NCBI GenBank assembly: GCA_963995505.1
Contig: OZ023188.1
Location: 3,162,001 to 3,226,000 of the forward strand
DNA from: Hypericum androsaemum
Taxonomy: Eukaryota > Streptophyta > Magnoliopsida > Malpighiales > Hypericaceae
Length of the DNA: 64,000 bases
Direction: 5' to 3'
Below are positions 1 through 11,166 of this stretch, piece by piece. Position numbers and translations under genes: made by a program. Positions within the stretch are counted from its first letter, which is position 1, and the number at the start of each line of letters is the position of its first letter. Under the pieces are notes generated by a model. That model was not told the DNA's origin. It did not search any database and worked only from the letters and a program-made list of their open reading frames with translations.

Positions 1-1310
1 AATTATGTATTCGCAGTACTAACACTTGACTTTTTTTTTTCTGTCGTGATATTTTCTCACTAAATTTTAGTACGACAGAGTTTGTAACTAGAGGACAAAA
101 ACACTTTTAGTTTGTATGATACTCGTGAACATGTCTAACCAACCATTTATATGGTTTGTTCAAACATGTTCACTTATTCATAATAAAATCTCTACATTTT
201 CAAAAAATAGTATCCTATAGTTTCGATTTTGACAGTAGCTACAGAATAAACACGTCTAAATCGTGTGGCTGCTTTGAAATTTTCCAATCTAAAGTAGGGA
301 TCAATGAATAGTTCCAAATATACCATGTGTCATGTGTGCTCCTTATATCTTATTATATTCATGGTGGAATCTTGCAGCCCAACTACTGTGCCACAATTTT
401 CTTTCTTTTTTATTTAATATTCCATTTTGCGGCTTGCAATGATTATTTAATAGCAATTTAGTTGTCAAATCAAATAATTAATTTCAGCAGTTGACTATGC
501 AAACAAGTAATATGTATTATATTATGGGGGCACACTTGTCACTCAATAAATCTAGTAAGAAAAGACTTATTCAAATAGCTCCAAAAAAATCTTATTCAAA
601 ATCTTATTTTTTGAGTAACGAATTATTCTTAGCCAAGATGGATCGATTCGTCGGCCTTCTAGTCATAGATACCTCGGATGTGTAGGGCATGGTCCACATC
701 TGGGGCGTTGCTTCAATGAAAATTATCTTTTTACTTTTTTTTATTAAAGTAACTTAAAACTGTTAATTACTATATTCAAAGAAAATTACAATTAGAACAA
801 GATAAAGGGACTATGAGGATAATTAACATGGTTGGTAGTACTTGTCAAGACATCAATTTTGAAAGCTTAAATTGTTTCTACATATACCACCAACCCTCTC
901 GAATTTGTCTATAAAAATTTCCTCCTTAAGTTTTACTTAGTATACTCCTAAGTTATAATTTTTCAAGGACTATTTTCATTATGTTGTATGTGATTATTTT
1001 TTCTCTCGTAAATTTTATTGAAAATAAAAATCACAATAAAATTACTCTGTATTTGTTGCAATCATGTTCCTCTATTAACATGTATCTCGATGATTTGCAG
1101 GGATTTAGTTTCCTTCGATGTACCCGTAGATCTTGAGATATTCACAAATCAAATCTGACAATGATAACGTCAAACATGATTTGTCTTATTGAGGTTTTTT
1201 TTCTCTATTACAAATTTCTTTTACTAGATCTTACCGTGATGAGGTTTTATCGAAACTAACAATCACCAAGAAAAGATTCACCTCTGTAATTTTTTCAGAT
1301 CTATATATAG
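1..1310. repeat. Copy 1 of the CBL-upstream tandem segment
   Basis: This AT-rich stretch is the first of three diverged copies of one segment. Its start matches the sequence from about 3612, and its end (about 1080-1310) matches 5785-5930 and 10700-10778 joined to 15767-15990. No convincing gene is visible; the ORFs are short and not conserved between the copies. Copy 3 leads into the CBL promoter, so these are duplicated upstream regions without the gene. Confidence 0.7.
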
Positions 1311-3539
1311 GGGAGAATGGATTGAGTGGGGACTAAAAAAATTATGTCCATAGGTGGGGACTAAAATATGGATCGTCAGATTCGACGAGGTGATAAATCT
1401 TTTAGATCTAATGGTCATTAACCTATCAGGGGTATTTTTGACCTTCAATCCCAAAAGGTGCCAACTAGGGTTTTCACCCATATTTATTCTGCCACCCACA
1501 TTAGTTCTCTTCCTCTCCCCCCTCCTACCTCTAAAAAAAGGTTCTCTTCCTCTCCCAGATTTCAAAAACAAAACCCAAACGACTTGGAGTCCTGATTCAG
1601 CGAAACCAAGCCAAGCCAAGCCGCCAACACCTTCTTCTCTCTATTCTCCTCTCCATTTATCGTGAATCAATTCTTCTTCCCGATTCAGCCAAGTCGATAA
1701 CACCCACTTTGGGTGAATTTTTTTCGACTGCTCGAGCTTCTCACTGCCTCCCCTGCCGCGTCCTCCACGTCTTCAAGCTCGATCAGTGCTCGGGCTTCTC
1801 CACGCACGGTCTCCTCCACGGTAACCGCCGTCTCGACCTCCACCTGCTTGAGCACTCCTCCGCTAGGGTTTAGAAATTTATTGACTGATTGAAGTTGAAA
1901 TAATAGTCGGTTAGGGAATTCAATGGTCGGTGAGCTATTCTTGGAGGCTGAAAGCTCCTTTGACGTGATCTCCTCCACGTTTCCCGATGTATCGATATTG
2001 GTTTGAATCTGTATTGATATTTTTTTCAGTTGTGTTAATATTGGTTTCAGTCTGCATTGATATTGAATTTCAATTGTAAAGATATTGGTTTGAGTATGTA
2101 TTGATATTGATTTGGACCTATAATGATATCGGTTTGAGTATGTATTGATATTGGTTTTCAGATAAAATAATATTGATTTTCGTCTATATTGATATTGATT
2201 TTCAAATGTAGTGATATTGGTTTTCGAATGCAGTGATATTGGTTTTCGAATGCAGTGATATTGGTTTTCGAACATAGTGATATTGGTTTGCGAACGTAGT
2301 GATATTGGTTTTCCAAACGCAGTGATATTGGTTTCCGAATATTTTGTGAATGTGGTGATATTGGTTTTCGGACGTGGTGATATTGGTTTGCGAACGTGGT
2401 GATATTGATTTTCGAATGTAGTGATATTGGTTCGGATGTGTAGGGATATTGGTTTTTCGATGTAGTGATATTGAATTTCGAATGTAGATATATTGGTTTT
2501 CGAATGTAGTGATATTGGTTTTCGGATGTAGTGATATTGGTTTTCGGATGTAGTGATATTGGTTTTCGGATGTAGTGATATTGGTTTTTCGGATGTAGTG
2601 ATATTGGTTTTCGGATGTAGTGATATTGGTTTTCGGATGTAGTGATATTGGTTTTGCGATGTAGTGATATTGGTTTTCGAATGTAGAGATATTGATTTTC
2701 GAATGTAGCGATATTAGTTTTCGGATGTAGTGATATTGGTTTTCTGATGTAGTGATATTGGTTTTCAAATGTAGAGATATTAGTTTTCAAATGTAGTAAT
2801 ATTGGATTTTCGATGTAGTAATATTGGTTTTCGAATGTGAAGATATTTGGTTTCGAATGTGGTCATATTGGTTTTCGAATGTAGTGATATTGGTTCGTAT
2901 GTGTAGGGATATTGGTTTTCGGATGTAGTGATATTAGTTTTCGGATGTAGTGATATTGGTTTTCGGATGTAGAGATATTGGTTTTTGAATATAGTGATAT
3001 TGGTTTTCGGATGTAGTGATATTGGTTTTCGGATGTAGTGATATTGGTTTTCTAATAAAGTGATATTGGTTTATGAATTGAATAATTTTATACATATGTA
3101 ACTCGAATTTTAGTGAAAAAAATCCAGATTTATGAATTAATCTAGAAATGTTCTTGATGACGAGGGAAAAAGATTAAATACTAGAAGAAAAGAAGATATA
3201 TGAATTCGACCAAAATAAAAAAAAATTTCTGAAGATATTTTTTATGTTTAGAAAATACAAGATTATAGGCACTGATTAAGATATTAAGTTTAATTTTTAA
3301 AAAAAATATCTGGTAAGATTTTTGAAGTTCAAAAAAATTTGAAGAGTCTTTGTTTGAAAATGTGAAGAGTCTTTCTCGTCTATTGGGAGATATGTTTTTA
3401 TTTTTTATCTTTTCAATGCTTTCATAAATAAGAGTGTTATCTCTAATTTTTTTAGTTAGACAAAATTACCCCTATTGCTTTAATAACTCTTTTAGTCCCC
3501 AAATTTAGGGACTAGCCTTGTTCCTACTGAATCCACCCC
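1311..3539. mobile_element. MULE-like non-autonomous element carrying a minisatellite (boundaries approximate)
   Basis: The left end has GGATTGAGTGGGGAC and the right end, on the opposite strand, has GGATTCAGTAGGAAC, so the ends are imperfect inverted repeats. The flanks resemble an uninterrupted stretch in copy 3 near 15985-15995, which suggests an insertion. Inside are a pyrimidine- and GC-rich part (about 1490-1880) that looks like a gene 5' end, then a long minisatellite, then AT-rich DNA. No transposase is visible. The termini resemble the MITE at 59621-59777, which has a near-perfect 9-bp target duplication. I could not find a clear duplication for this element itself. Confidence 0.45.
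1990..3075. repeat. 22-bp minisatellite with GATATTGGTTTT core
   Basis: A unit of about 22 bp, with core GATATTGGTTTT followed by a variable CGAATGTAGT-like part, is repeated for roughly 1 kb. Units are degenerate at the left edge and nearly identical between about 2490 and 2660. The minus strand is open in several frames only because the unit lacks stops there, so the long minus ORFs are repeat artefacts. The same core recurs at 9785-10100. Confidence 0.9.
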
Positions 3540-3611
3540 AGTTTTCAACCCCCGTAAAAAATCAAGGAATAATGTACTATAAGATGTAATTAAAGCAGCG
3601 TATGCAAGTGT
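3540..3611. other. Junction between the element and copy 2
   Basis: A short AT-rich stretch joins the minisatellite element to the second copy of the CBL-upstream segment. Nothing else is visible in it. Confidence 0.4.
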
Positions 3612-4099
3612 GTAATTATGTATTTCGTAGCACCAATGCTCGACATTTTTTCCTCTATCGTGATTTTTTTCAATGTATTTTATTATAATATAGTTTTTAA
3701 TGAGGCTCCGTGAGGAAAACAATACCTTTAGTTTGTATGATACTTGTAGACAAGTCTAACCAACCATTTTTATGGTTTGTTCAAACATGATCACTTATAG
3801 GTAATAAAATCTCTAGATTTTCAAAAAAAATAGTATACTATAGTTTGGATTTTGACAGTAGCTACATAATAAACACGTGGATTTTTTTTAAAACGGTGTT
3901 ACTATTCATAATTTTTAATCAATCCGGTATTACCAAAAAAAGTTTCCCGGAAATGGTGTCTACGTGGACAACCGAAATTTTTTTCCGTTTCTCAAACCAA
4001 GAAATGAAAATTTTTTCCCTTTTTACCGAGAAACGGAAATATTTTTATTACCAAGAAACCGGAAAAATTTCCGTTTCTTGGTCGAACTTTTATATAAAA

Positions 4100-4196
4100 G
4101 CGCGAGCTCCCTTCAACTAGATTAGTATGTCTGGTCTGTTTGTTAAATACTCGCCGAATTCCCAATGGCTCGCGGGTTCGAATCCCTCCATCCATG
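4100..4196 (+). other. tRNA-like module, left arm
   Basis: The B-box-like GGGTTCGAATCCC at 4174-4186 is followed by TCCATCCA, as at a tRNA 3' end. An A-box-like region lies near 4125-4150. The 5' acceptor strand is not recognisable, so this is a tRNA-derived remnant or SINE head rather than a working tRNA gene. Confidence 0.5.
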
Positions 4197-4699
4197 TTTA
4201 ATTTTTTTTTCATGTGATGGTAAAATTTCACTTTTTTACTAAATATTTTTATGTGATTTTATTTTTGTACATTTTAACTATTAAAATTCCGACAGACCAT
4301 AATGGAGTGTCCACATTGGTGAAATCAATATGTGGTTCTGCTTGTTTGGCGAAATCATCCCAAAGGTAAAAAATTCCAACGGACAAGAACCCGAAATCAT
4401 CCCAAAGGCAAAAAATTCCAATGGAAAGAACTCGAATGTCAGGTACAAAATCCCAAATGCAAAAAATTTCAAAGGATAAGAACCCAAAAATTGCTATTGG
4501 GATGATTTTCAAAAAGGCAAAGTCAAAATATTGTGTAGATCTTTAAATTTTTTTCCAAAAATATACTGTCAAAATTCCAAACGAGTCAAAAGTTATGGTC
4601 TGTCGGAGTTTTAATAGTTGAAATGTGCGAAAATAAAATCTCATAAAAATATTTGGTACCAAAACGAAATTTTGCCATCACATAGAAAAAAAATAAACG

Positions 4700-4790
4700 T
4701 GGATGGAGGGATTCGAACCCACAAACCATTGGGGGAATTCAGCAAGGTTTTAACCGAGAGACCATACTCATTTAGTCAAAGGCCGCGCCG
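4700..4790 (-). other. tRNA-like module, right arm
   Basis: This is the inverted counterpart of the left module, with the B-box-like site at 4708-4720 on the minus strand and an A-box-like TGGTCTCTCGGTTAAAA further upstream. It is about 86 nt, the size of a tRNA with a long variable arm. The acceptor stem does not pair convincingly. Confidence 0.5.
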
Positions 4791-6321
4791 GCTTTTATAT
4801 AAAAGTTTGTTCAAGAAACATAATTTTTTTCCATTTCTTGGTAACGGAAAATGTTTCTCGGTAAAAATGGGTAAAATTTTCGTTTCTTGGTTTAAGAAAC
4901 GGAAAAAAAATTCAGTTGTTCACATGGACATCATTTTCAATTTTTTTTATAATACCAAATTTATAAAAAACTATAAACAGTAACACCATAAAAAAAAATC
5001 CAAACACGTCTAAATCGTGCGGCTGCTTTGAAAAAAATTTCCAATCTATAGTAGGGATAAATGAATAGCTCCAAATATGCCATGTGTGTTCCTTATATAT
5101 ATCTTATTATATCGATGGTGGAATCTTGCAGCCCAAATACTACTGTACCATAGTTATGTTTCTTTTTTATTTAATATTACATTTTACTTTACTGGTTGCA
5201 ATGATTTTTTAATAGCAATTTAGTTGTCAAATGAACATTTTAATTTCAGCAGTTGACTATCCAAACAAGTATAATGTATTATGTTATGGGGGCACACCTG
5301 TGACCTGTCACTCAATAATTCTAATAAGAAAGATTTATTCAAATAGTTCCTAGAAAATCTTATTAAAAATCTTACTTTTTGAGTACAGAATTATTCTTAG
5401 CCAAGATGGATCGGTTGGTCGGCCTCCTGGTCTGAGACTTTGCTTCAAGGAAACTTATCCTTTTTACTTTATTTATAATTAAAGTAGCTTAAAAACTGTT
5501 AATTACTATATTCAAAGAAAATTACAAATTGGAACAAAATAAAGGGACTAGACTGAGGACAATTAACATGGTTAGTAGTACTTGTCAAGACATCAATTTT
5601 GAAAGCTTAAATTATTTCTACGTACCGACAACTACTCTGGAATTTTTCTATAAAAATTTCTCCACAAGTTTATTAACTTAGTATATTCATAAGTTACGAT
5701 TTTTTCAACGACAATTTTAATTAAGTGGTAAATTATTTACTTTTTCTCTCATAAATTTTAATGAAATAGAAAATCATAATAAAATTACCCAGTATTTGAT
5801 GGACTATTATGTTCCTTCATCAATGTGTATCTTGATGACTTGCGAGGAGTTAGTCTTCCTCGATGTACATGTAGATATTGGGATACTGTAGAATCAAATC
5901 TAGCGATGATAACATTAACGCACGGTTTACCGATATGTTTTTGTCGTAGTACGCGGGCCATTATCAATAAATGGGCTGGCCAATATCATAACCGGGACAT
6001 GCCATTGTCAGAACCGGAGCATATTATTATCGGTCGTTCAGTCCAAACGGTCTGAAATGACCAATTTATTCTGGACTCAATCCACTTGCAATTTTTTTGT
6101 CAAAAATAAACCGCTATTTTCACTAGAAGTTACGTTCTTTGACCAATTTGGACCATTTTCTTGGCCCGTGCAGTTTAGGTCCAATTCACGAGGGTAACAT
6201 GAACAAGTTCGTGGCACATGTCGGAATCTCCGGAGAGAATATTCACCCGCATCTGCAACGGTCAATCAAATGTCCTGGATATAATCAAATAGAGCTCATA
6301 AACCAAAACCGATAATAAAAT

Positions 6322-7703
6322 GGGAAAAGTACAGTTTAGTACCCTATAGTATCATATTTTTTGCGATAGAATCATGTAGTTTAATAACCATCAATCAAGT
6401 CCAAGTTTTTGAAATTTTATCAAGCTACGGTCCAAGTCCGGACGACTTCCGAACCTAGTTGGACGTCCACATCATCAAAATGATATGTTTCAGTTAGACG
6501 TGACTTGTTGAATAGGCAGATGAGTTGTCTTGAAGGTAAACTTCAAAAGAATCTCACATTTATTTATTTTTTTCTAGAAATCCCTCTTCTCCCTCCTCTA
6601 ACCTCCACACATTAGAACACACTCCATATATACATTTTGATAAACCCCATGTTCATCTCGCCGACAATCATACACCCACTCCATATAGATGCCGTTGAAT
6701 AGGTCCTCGCTATCCTCTTCATCCTTCGGCTCGGGGGTCTCCAGTTCGTCCAGAGTGACCGCAGAAGTCAGCGGCGAGTCCGACGTGTTGAAGTCCCCTC
6801 TTCTCCCTCCTCCCAGATTAATGGCATCAACCCTAATCCAAAATTTCCCAATTAGAAAATCCCAATACCGCAGCACTGAACCCCTCGCGATGGTGACTTC
6901 TGCGAAGCGACAATACAGGAAGAAAATCACATGTCAAAACTAAGCAAATCCTGTGTATTGGGTAAGATTCTCCATTTACAATTACCTTAATTTCTTCATC
7001 GATTCTGGCTTTTCTTTTGCTAGAGATCAGAACCCATGCAGCGTCGATTCTCTCCAAAGACATAGTTTTCTCATGCACCTCCATTAGAACTCCCAATTTG
7101 GTCGCTATGATTTCAAAAAAATCAATTGACCAAATGTGTAGTGGAGTCCCTTATAGGTTAATCCAGACGCGCCTTGTTTTTATTTTAAACAGGGGACTCC
7201 ATGGTTGTATTGATATGAACATAGATTTTAATTTGAAGAGGAGAGTGTGATTCCCACATGGTGTTTGATGTTTTTCCCTCTCGAGATCATTTAGTAGTAT
7301 ATCATTTTTTATTGAACGATGATGCTTAATATTTGTTTTAGGGGTAAGATGTTCGGTTTTGAGAAGAGCAACTCATTCTCAAACGCATTGGAGAGGGAGA
7401 CGAGGAAGAAGAGGGGTGGATGGAGATGAGGGGGTTTCTAGAAAAAATAAACATATTTGGGATTCTATTGAAATTTACCTTTAAGACAACTCATTCGCTC
7501 TTCAACAATTCAACAAGTTGAACGGACTAAAATAGATCGTTTTGATGACGTGGCCATCCAGCTAGGTTCAGAGGTCGTCCGGGCCTGAGCTGGACCGTAG
7601 CTTGATAAAATTTCAAAAACTTGGACTCGATTGATGGTTTTTAAACGACATGGTCCTATCGCAAAAAGTGCAATACCACAGAGTACTAAACTGAACCTTT
7701 CCC
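6322..7703. mobile_element. Pack-MULE-like element with long terminal inverted repeats
   Basis: The 9-bp target duplication TAATAAAAT lies at 6313-6321 and 7704-7712, the length typical of Mutator-like elements. Inverted repeats of about 270 bp start GGGAAAAG (left) and GGGAAAGG (right, minus strand) and stay similar to about 6590 and 7440. The paralogous position in copy 3 (about 16217) lacks the insert. No transposase is present. The interior carries a gene-like fragment on the minus strand (see 6600-7110), the arrangement that defines Pack-MULEs. Confidence 0.85.
6600..7110 (-). pseudogene. Captured gene fragment inside the MULE, unidentified
   Basis: On the minus strand, an open frame from about 7096 reads through a charged peptide (ERIDAAWVLISSKRKARIDE) to a plausible splice donor after position 6987. 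A plausible acceptor (TTCGCAG) then precedes a second open part ending with an acidic segment (ETPEPKDEEDSEDLFNG). This looks like two exons and one intron of a host gene picked up by the element. I do not recognise the family. The fragment has no complete start-to-stop structure of its own. Confidence 0.4.
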
Positions 7704-8748
7704 TAATAAAATTAGAGACCATAAAATTATTCTAGCTCCTGCAAAATGCTACAATGCAAAATATTTCTTAACAAAACTTTTCATATTTCAATAGTACTAT
7801 ATACTGACCTCGAATTTAGATCGACCGACTCTTCAACGAAGATATCCAAAGATAACGCTCGTAAAATGAAGCCCGCAATTATGAAATCAAGCATCTTCAA
7901 TGGTGGTCTATAAGACACCTAATCCTAGGTCTAGTTGCCAACCAATCTTAATTATCATGTCTTGTGATTGTCGGTAGCGACATTATCATAAGATTAATTT
8001 CACTTGTTAGCATAGTTTAATATGGTAATTGGGTTTAAACCCATATGCTTAGCGTTGCAACGACATCAGCCAATCACGTTACGACAATTGTTTGAGGCAT
8101 ATTGCTGAATGTTTTATCTCACACGAGAAATTTACGGGAATCGCCAAGTCACTCACTCAACATCAACATGATGACTATCAGATTTTTTTTAAAATTGTAG
8201 GTTCTTAATGTTGTATTCCTTAGATAATATTATTTATAAGTATAAAATTTTTATCAAATTATTATTCTAAAATTTTGAAGGATATAAAAATTTAACATTC
8301 TGTCAGATAATCGGTTTGAGTTGCGGTCTCGTGCGTTGTTATTTTTTTCTGTTCAAACCATCCATCACTAATTTTTGACAAACTTTTATTTCTGAAAATA
8401 TTACCTTAAATTACAATTGAATTGTAATGAATTACCATATTTTACACCTGATCTTATCCTAGTTTCCCACTTTCTCTCTTTCCCATCCAAGCTTTCCCAA
8501 TTTGTCTTATATTTTTCTTTAATTAACTTAATTCTCATTTTCTCACTCCATTCTTTTTCTCTCTCTCCCAAGCCAAAATTAAATTAACTAAGTAATGGAG
8601 TTGTTAAAATAAAATAGTTAATTTTATCCCCAATACAAAACAACGCACCCTTTTTCCTGTTAACAACAAATTGGAAAACTCTCTCACAAAAACGAAAAAC
8701 GAAAAAGAAAAACACAACAACAAAAAACCCCAAAGTTTATTATTAAGC

Positions 8749-9665
8749 GGCAGATAAAACCATAGGCAAAACTTCCCTTTCAATTGCCTAGCTCGTTTGG
8801 AAAGGCTTAAAAATGAGAAATAAAATTTCTTTCGAAAATTTTAAAAAATTTAGTCCGTTTAGAACCAAATATTTTTGGAAAAGAATTCATATTTTGTTTA
8901 AAAGTTTAGATTTAGAATTTTTTTAAAATTAGATCGGATTTGTAGAGCACTAAACCTGATTTGGTAGTAAAATGTGTATTATATTATTTGAAGGAAACTT
9001 TTCTATCTCACATCGGATTATTAGGAAGGTGTTTATGTAATATTTCAAATCAATTCTCAAAATTTAACTTATGGTTCCAAACAAGAAAATAGGAAAGTGA
9101 TTTCTTTCCATTACAATTAGGAATTGGAAATGAGATTCCTTTTCTCTCAGAATTGGTTTCAAACATGTCGTAAAAGATGTCTCAACACCTAAACTAACTC
9201 TCATCTTTTACAGCAATCTACAAAGTTGGGATTTTTCACCAGCCAGAGAAATCCTCGAACTCTTGTCTTGAGACTGTTTTGCGTTTCTTCGGTACAACAT
9301 TCGCCAACGAATCGGACTTTATTGGTAGCGGTTCAGTTCCAGCATTCTTCGCTTTCAAAAAAAGTAGTTCAAAAAAAGATAAAGGGTAACTAAAGATTCA
9401 AACAAAAGAAAGCAACTACAATAGAAAATTAATTAATTAATTAATTAAACCTTCGATAATCACATGAAAAAAAAAGATTGAGCCGTCCAGCCAATATCAC
9501 ACCCACTTGATAAACCTCAAAGTACTTTAATCAGGAGAGTCGTTATTAAATAGTTCGTGCTCGACTCCGAATACCTAACTTTACTTACCATCGAAAGCCA
9601 TGGTCGCAGAAATAGGAGGAGGAGAAATTGGAACTTTGCTTCTTTCTCGGGTAACCCCCAACGAC
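8749..9665. other. AT-rich intergenic DNA, no gene seen
   Basis: This stretch begins where copy 2 of the CBL-upstream segment ends. It contains GTTTGGAA and TTCCAAAC stretches in opposite orientation (about 8793-9170), suggesting a decayed inverted-repeat element, and a TTAA run at 9430-9448. No ORF of interest or RNA gene is visible. Confidence 0.5.
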
Positions 9666-10137
9666 GGGTTCAAATTCAGTGGGGACATGGATAATCCCCA
9701 CTGAAAGGGATAGGGGCAATATTGGAAATACAATAATTAAAATAATTAAAAAAATATCAGCAAAATAATATAATTTATGGAAATACAAGTATGAGAATAT
9801 TGGTTTCCATTTTCTCGGATATTGGTTTCCATCTTCTATGCTATTGGTTTCATTCTACTATGATATTGGTTTCATTCTACTATGATATTGGTTTCATTCT
9901 ACTATGATATTGGTTTCATCCTACTATGATATTGGTTTCATTCCACCGTGATATTGGTTTTCATCTTCTCCAATATTGGTATCCCATTATAAGTAAAAAT
10001 ATATACCATTTGAATGTATTTATTTTATTCTTCTCGAATATTGGTATCATCGTTCTAGGATATTGGTATCATTCTACTTTAATATTGGTATCATTCATCT
10101 ATGAATTTTTGCTAGAATTTTAAGCACTAAGTTCAAA
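9666..10137. mobile_element. Second minisatellite-bearing MULE-like element (right end uncertain)
   Basis: The left end, starting GGGTTCAAATTCAGTGGGG, resembles the end of the MITE at 59621. Like that MITE it is followed by a small hairpin (TTCAGTGGGGA paired with TCCCCACTGAA). The interior has the ATATTGG minisatellite. A candidate right end, ACTAAGTTCAAAC, lies at about 10125-10137, but no target duplication was clear, so this boundary is tentative. Confidence 0.35.
9785..10100. repeat. 22-bp minisatellite with ATATTGGTTTC core
   Basis: At least eight clear units of about 22 bp with core ATATTGGTTTC are followed by looser units with ATATTGGTATC. The core is shared with the 1990-3075 minisatellite, but the variable half (ATTCTACTATG) differs. 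Confidence 0.85.
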
Positions 10138-10669
10138 CAACAACCAAACACCAACATAAAGTTCCAATCTTTAAATACAAAATCATCAGAACCACATGAA
10201 ATCGACCAACCCAGCAAAATTTCATCTTCGTGGGTGGTAGACTTTTTTGATCATCTTCTTAGGCAAAAAAAAAACCTCCGATCGTCTTCTCCGGCTAACA
10301 TCAACCTCGGGCGAACATCAAAATTTCAAATCTAAATAGATCCAACAATCCAAATCTCACCTTCACCCACGAAGAACACAATTACAGAGAGGAAAAGAAA
10401 ATCACCGTAATTAACCTAATCGAAACAACAAACTAAGTCGACACCACTTCAATTAAGAACGAAGCAACCGTCTGCCAAAAGGGAACTTGGGTCTGAGGAG
10501 CTCGGGTTTGTTCGTCTTCTCCCGAGCTGACACCACTGAGTCGACGACATCTGAGTCATGCTGGCAGCAGTGGACTCACCATTCACCATTTTCCCCATTA
10601 GCAAAAAACCTAAACCTACCTGCGGAAATGACAAAAGAGTTCATTAAATATGATGATAAATATTGCATC
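10138..10669. other. Unassigned stretch, possible 5'-UTR-like DNA on minus strand
   Basis: This is a moderately GC-rich segment between the minisatellite and copy 3. Short ORFs exist on both strands (for example about 10449-10634 minus), but none has a recognisable domain or conserved copy. It may be captured gene-end sequence like that at 1490-1880. Confidence 0.3.
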
Positions 10670-10778
10670 GACCTTATAAATTTTATTGAAATAGAAAATC
10701 ACAATAAAATTACCATGTACTTGATACACTATTATGTTCCTTCATCGATGTGTATCTTGATAACTTGCAGGGAGTTAG

Positions 10779-11153
10779 TGTTGGGTTTTGAATGAAAATT
10801 CAATGCAAGCCCACAAATGGTAAGGCCCAAAATGAAGGCCCAAAGGGAAATGGGAAAGTGCAATCCCACATTGATTAGAGCAAGGAGGATTTCCTTGTTT
10901 ATAAGGAATTTCCCTCCTTGCCTATCAACTTGATTGGCTACCCAAAAGGCTGACCCACCGCTAGCTGCCTGCGAGGACGGTGCGAAGCACCGTCCGAGCA
11001 CGAGCACGAGCACGCGCACGCGCACGTGCGCATGGCGCATTGGACGCAGGTCGCAATGGGCGCTTTGTGGCGCACTTGGCACTTCGCTTTGTGTCCAACA
11101 CTTGCCTCGACTGAAGTGATCCTAATCAAGTACACCAACTCCGACAACCAACA
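10779..11153 (+). repeat. 5' LTR of copia element, internally deleted
   Basis: It matches the start and the end of the 3' LTR but lacks about 640 bp in the middle. The missing part includes the stretch equivalent to the TATA-like CCTATAAATAGG at 15443. It has only a few GAGCAC units, where the 3' LTR has over twenty. With its promoter region gone this LTR is unlikely to drive transcription. Confidence 0.9.
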
Positions 11154-11166
11154 ATCGTAAGACGAG

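Larger units (their letters stand above)
3878..5002. mobile_element. Fold-back element with tRNA-like sequences in both arms
   Basis: The element is flanked by the direct repeat AACACG (3872-3877 and 5003-5008), and copy 1 has the empty site near 247-254. Ends are inverted repeats beginning TGGATTTTTTTT. The arms (about 3878-4304 and 4592-5002) are inverted copies of each other around a loop of about 290 bp. That loop holds a degenerate direct repeat (AAAAAATTCCAA-type units). Each arm contains a tRNA B-box-like GGGTTCGAATCCC (4174-4186 on plus; 4708-4720 on minus) with an A-box-like stretch upstream. No transposase is present. ORFs across the arms encode the 'DGGIRT' string that antisense tRNA sequence produces and are not genes. 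Confidence 0.75.
3612..8748. repeat. Copy 2 of the CBL-upstream tandem segment, with insertions
   Basis: The start matches window position 1. The parts at 5590-5930, 6040-6312 and 7713-8748 match 10670-10778 and 15767-17255 (copy 3). Homology stops at 8748, which corresponds to about 65 bp before the TATA box of the CBL gene, so this copy has promoter-proximal DNA but no gene. It is interrupted by the fold-back at 3878-5002 and the MULE at 6322-7703. A copy-specific stretch at about 5945-6105 has no match in copy 3. ORFs here are not conserved between copies. Confidence 0.75.

Noticed and set aside
1354..1665. Overlapping plus and minus ORFs before the minisatellite
   Set aside because: No conserved copy or domain; the region looks like captured 5'-UTR-type DNA inside a transposon.
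2158..2790. Long minus-strand ORFs rich in Ile, Ser, Tyr and Asn
   Set aside because: They are translations of the 22-bp minisatellite, open in several frames only because the unit lacks stops.
2200..3075. Regular repeats resembling a CRISPR array
   Set aside because: Unit and 'spacer' are one degenerate 22-bp tandem repeat without unique spacers, in a plant genome.
4700..4790. Functional tRNA gene
   Set aside because: The acceptor stem does not pair and the 5' end is not recognisable; kept only as tRNA-like.
3992..4983. ORFs containing 'DGGIRT(R/H)(E/K)PLG'
   Set aside because: This string is the antisense translation of a tRNA B-box region and a known source of false gene calls.
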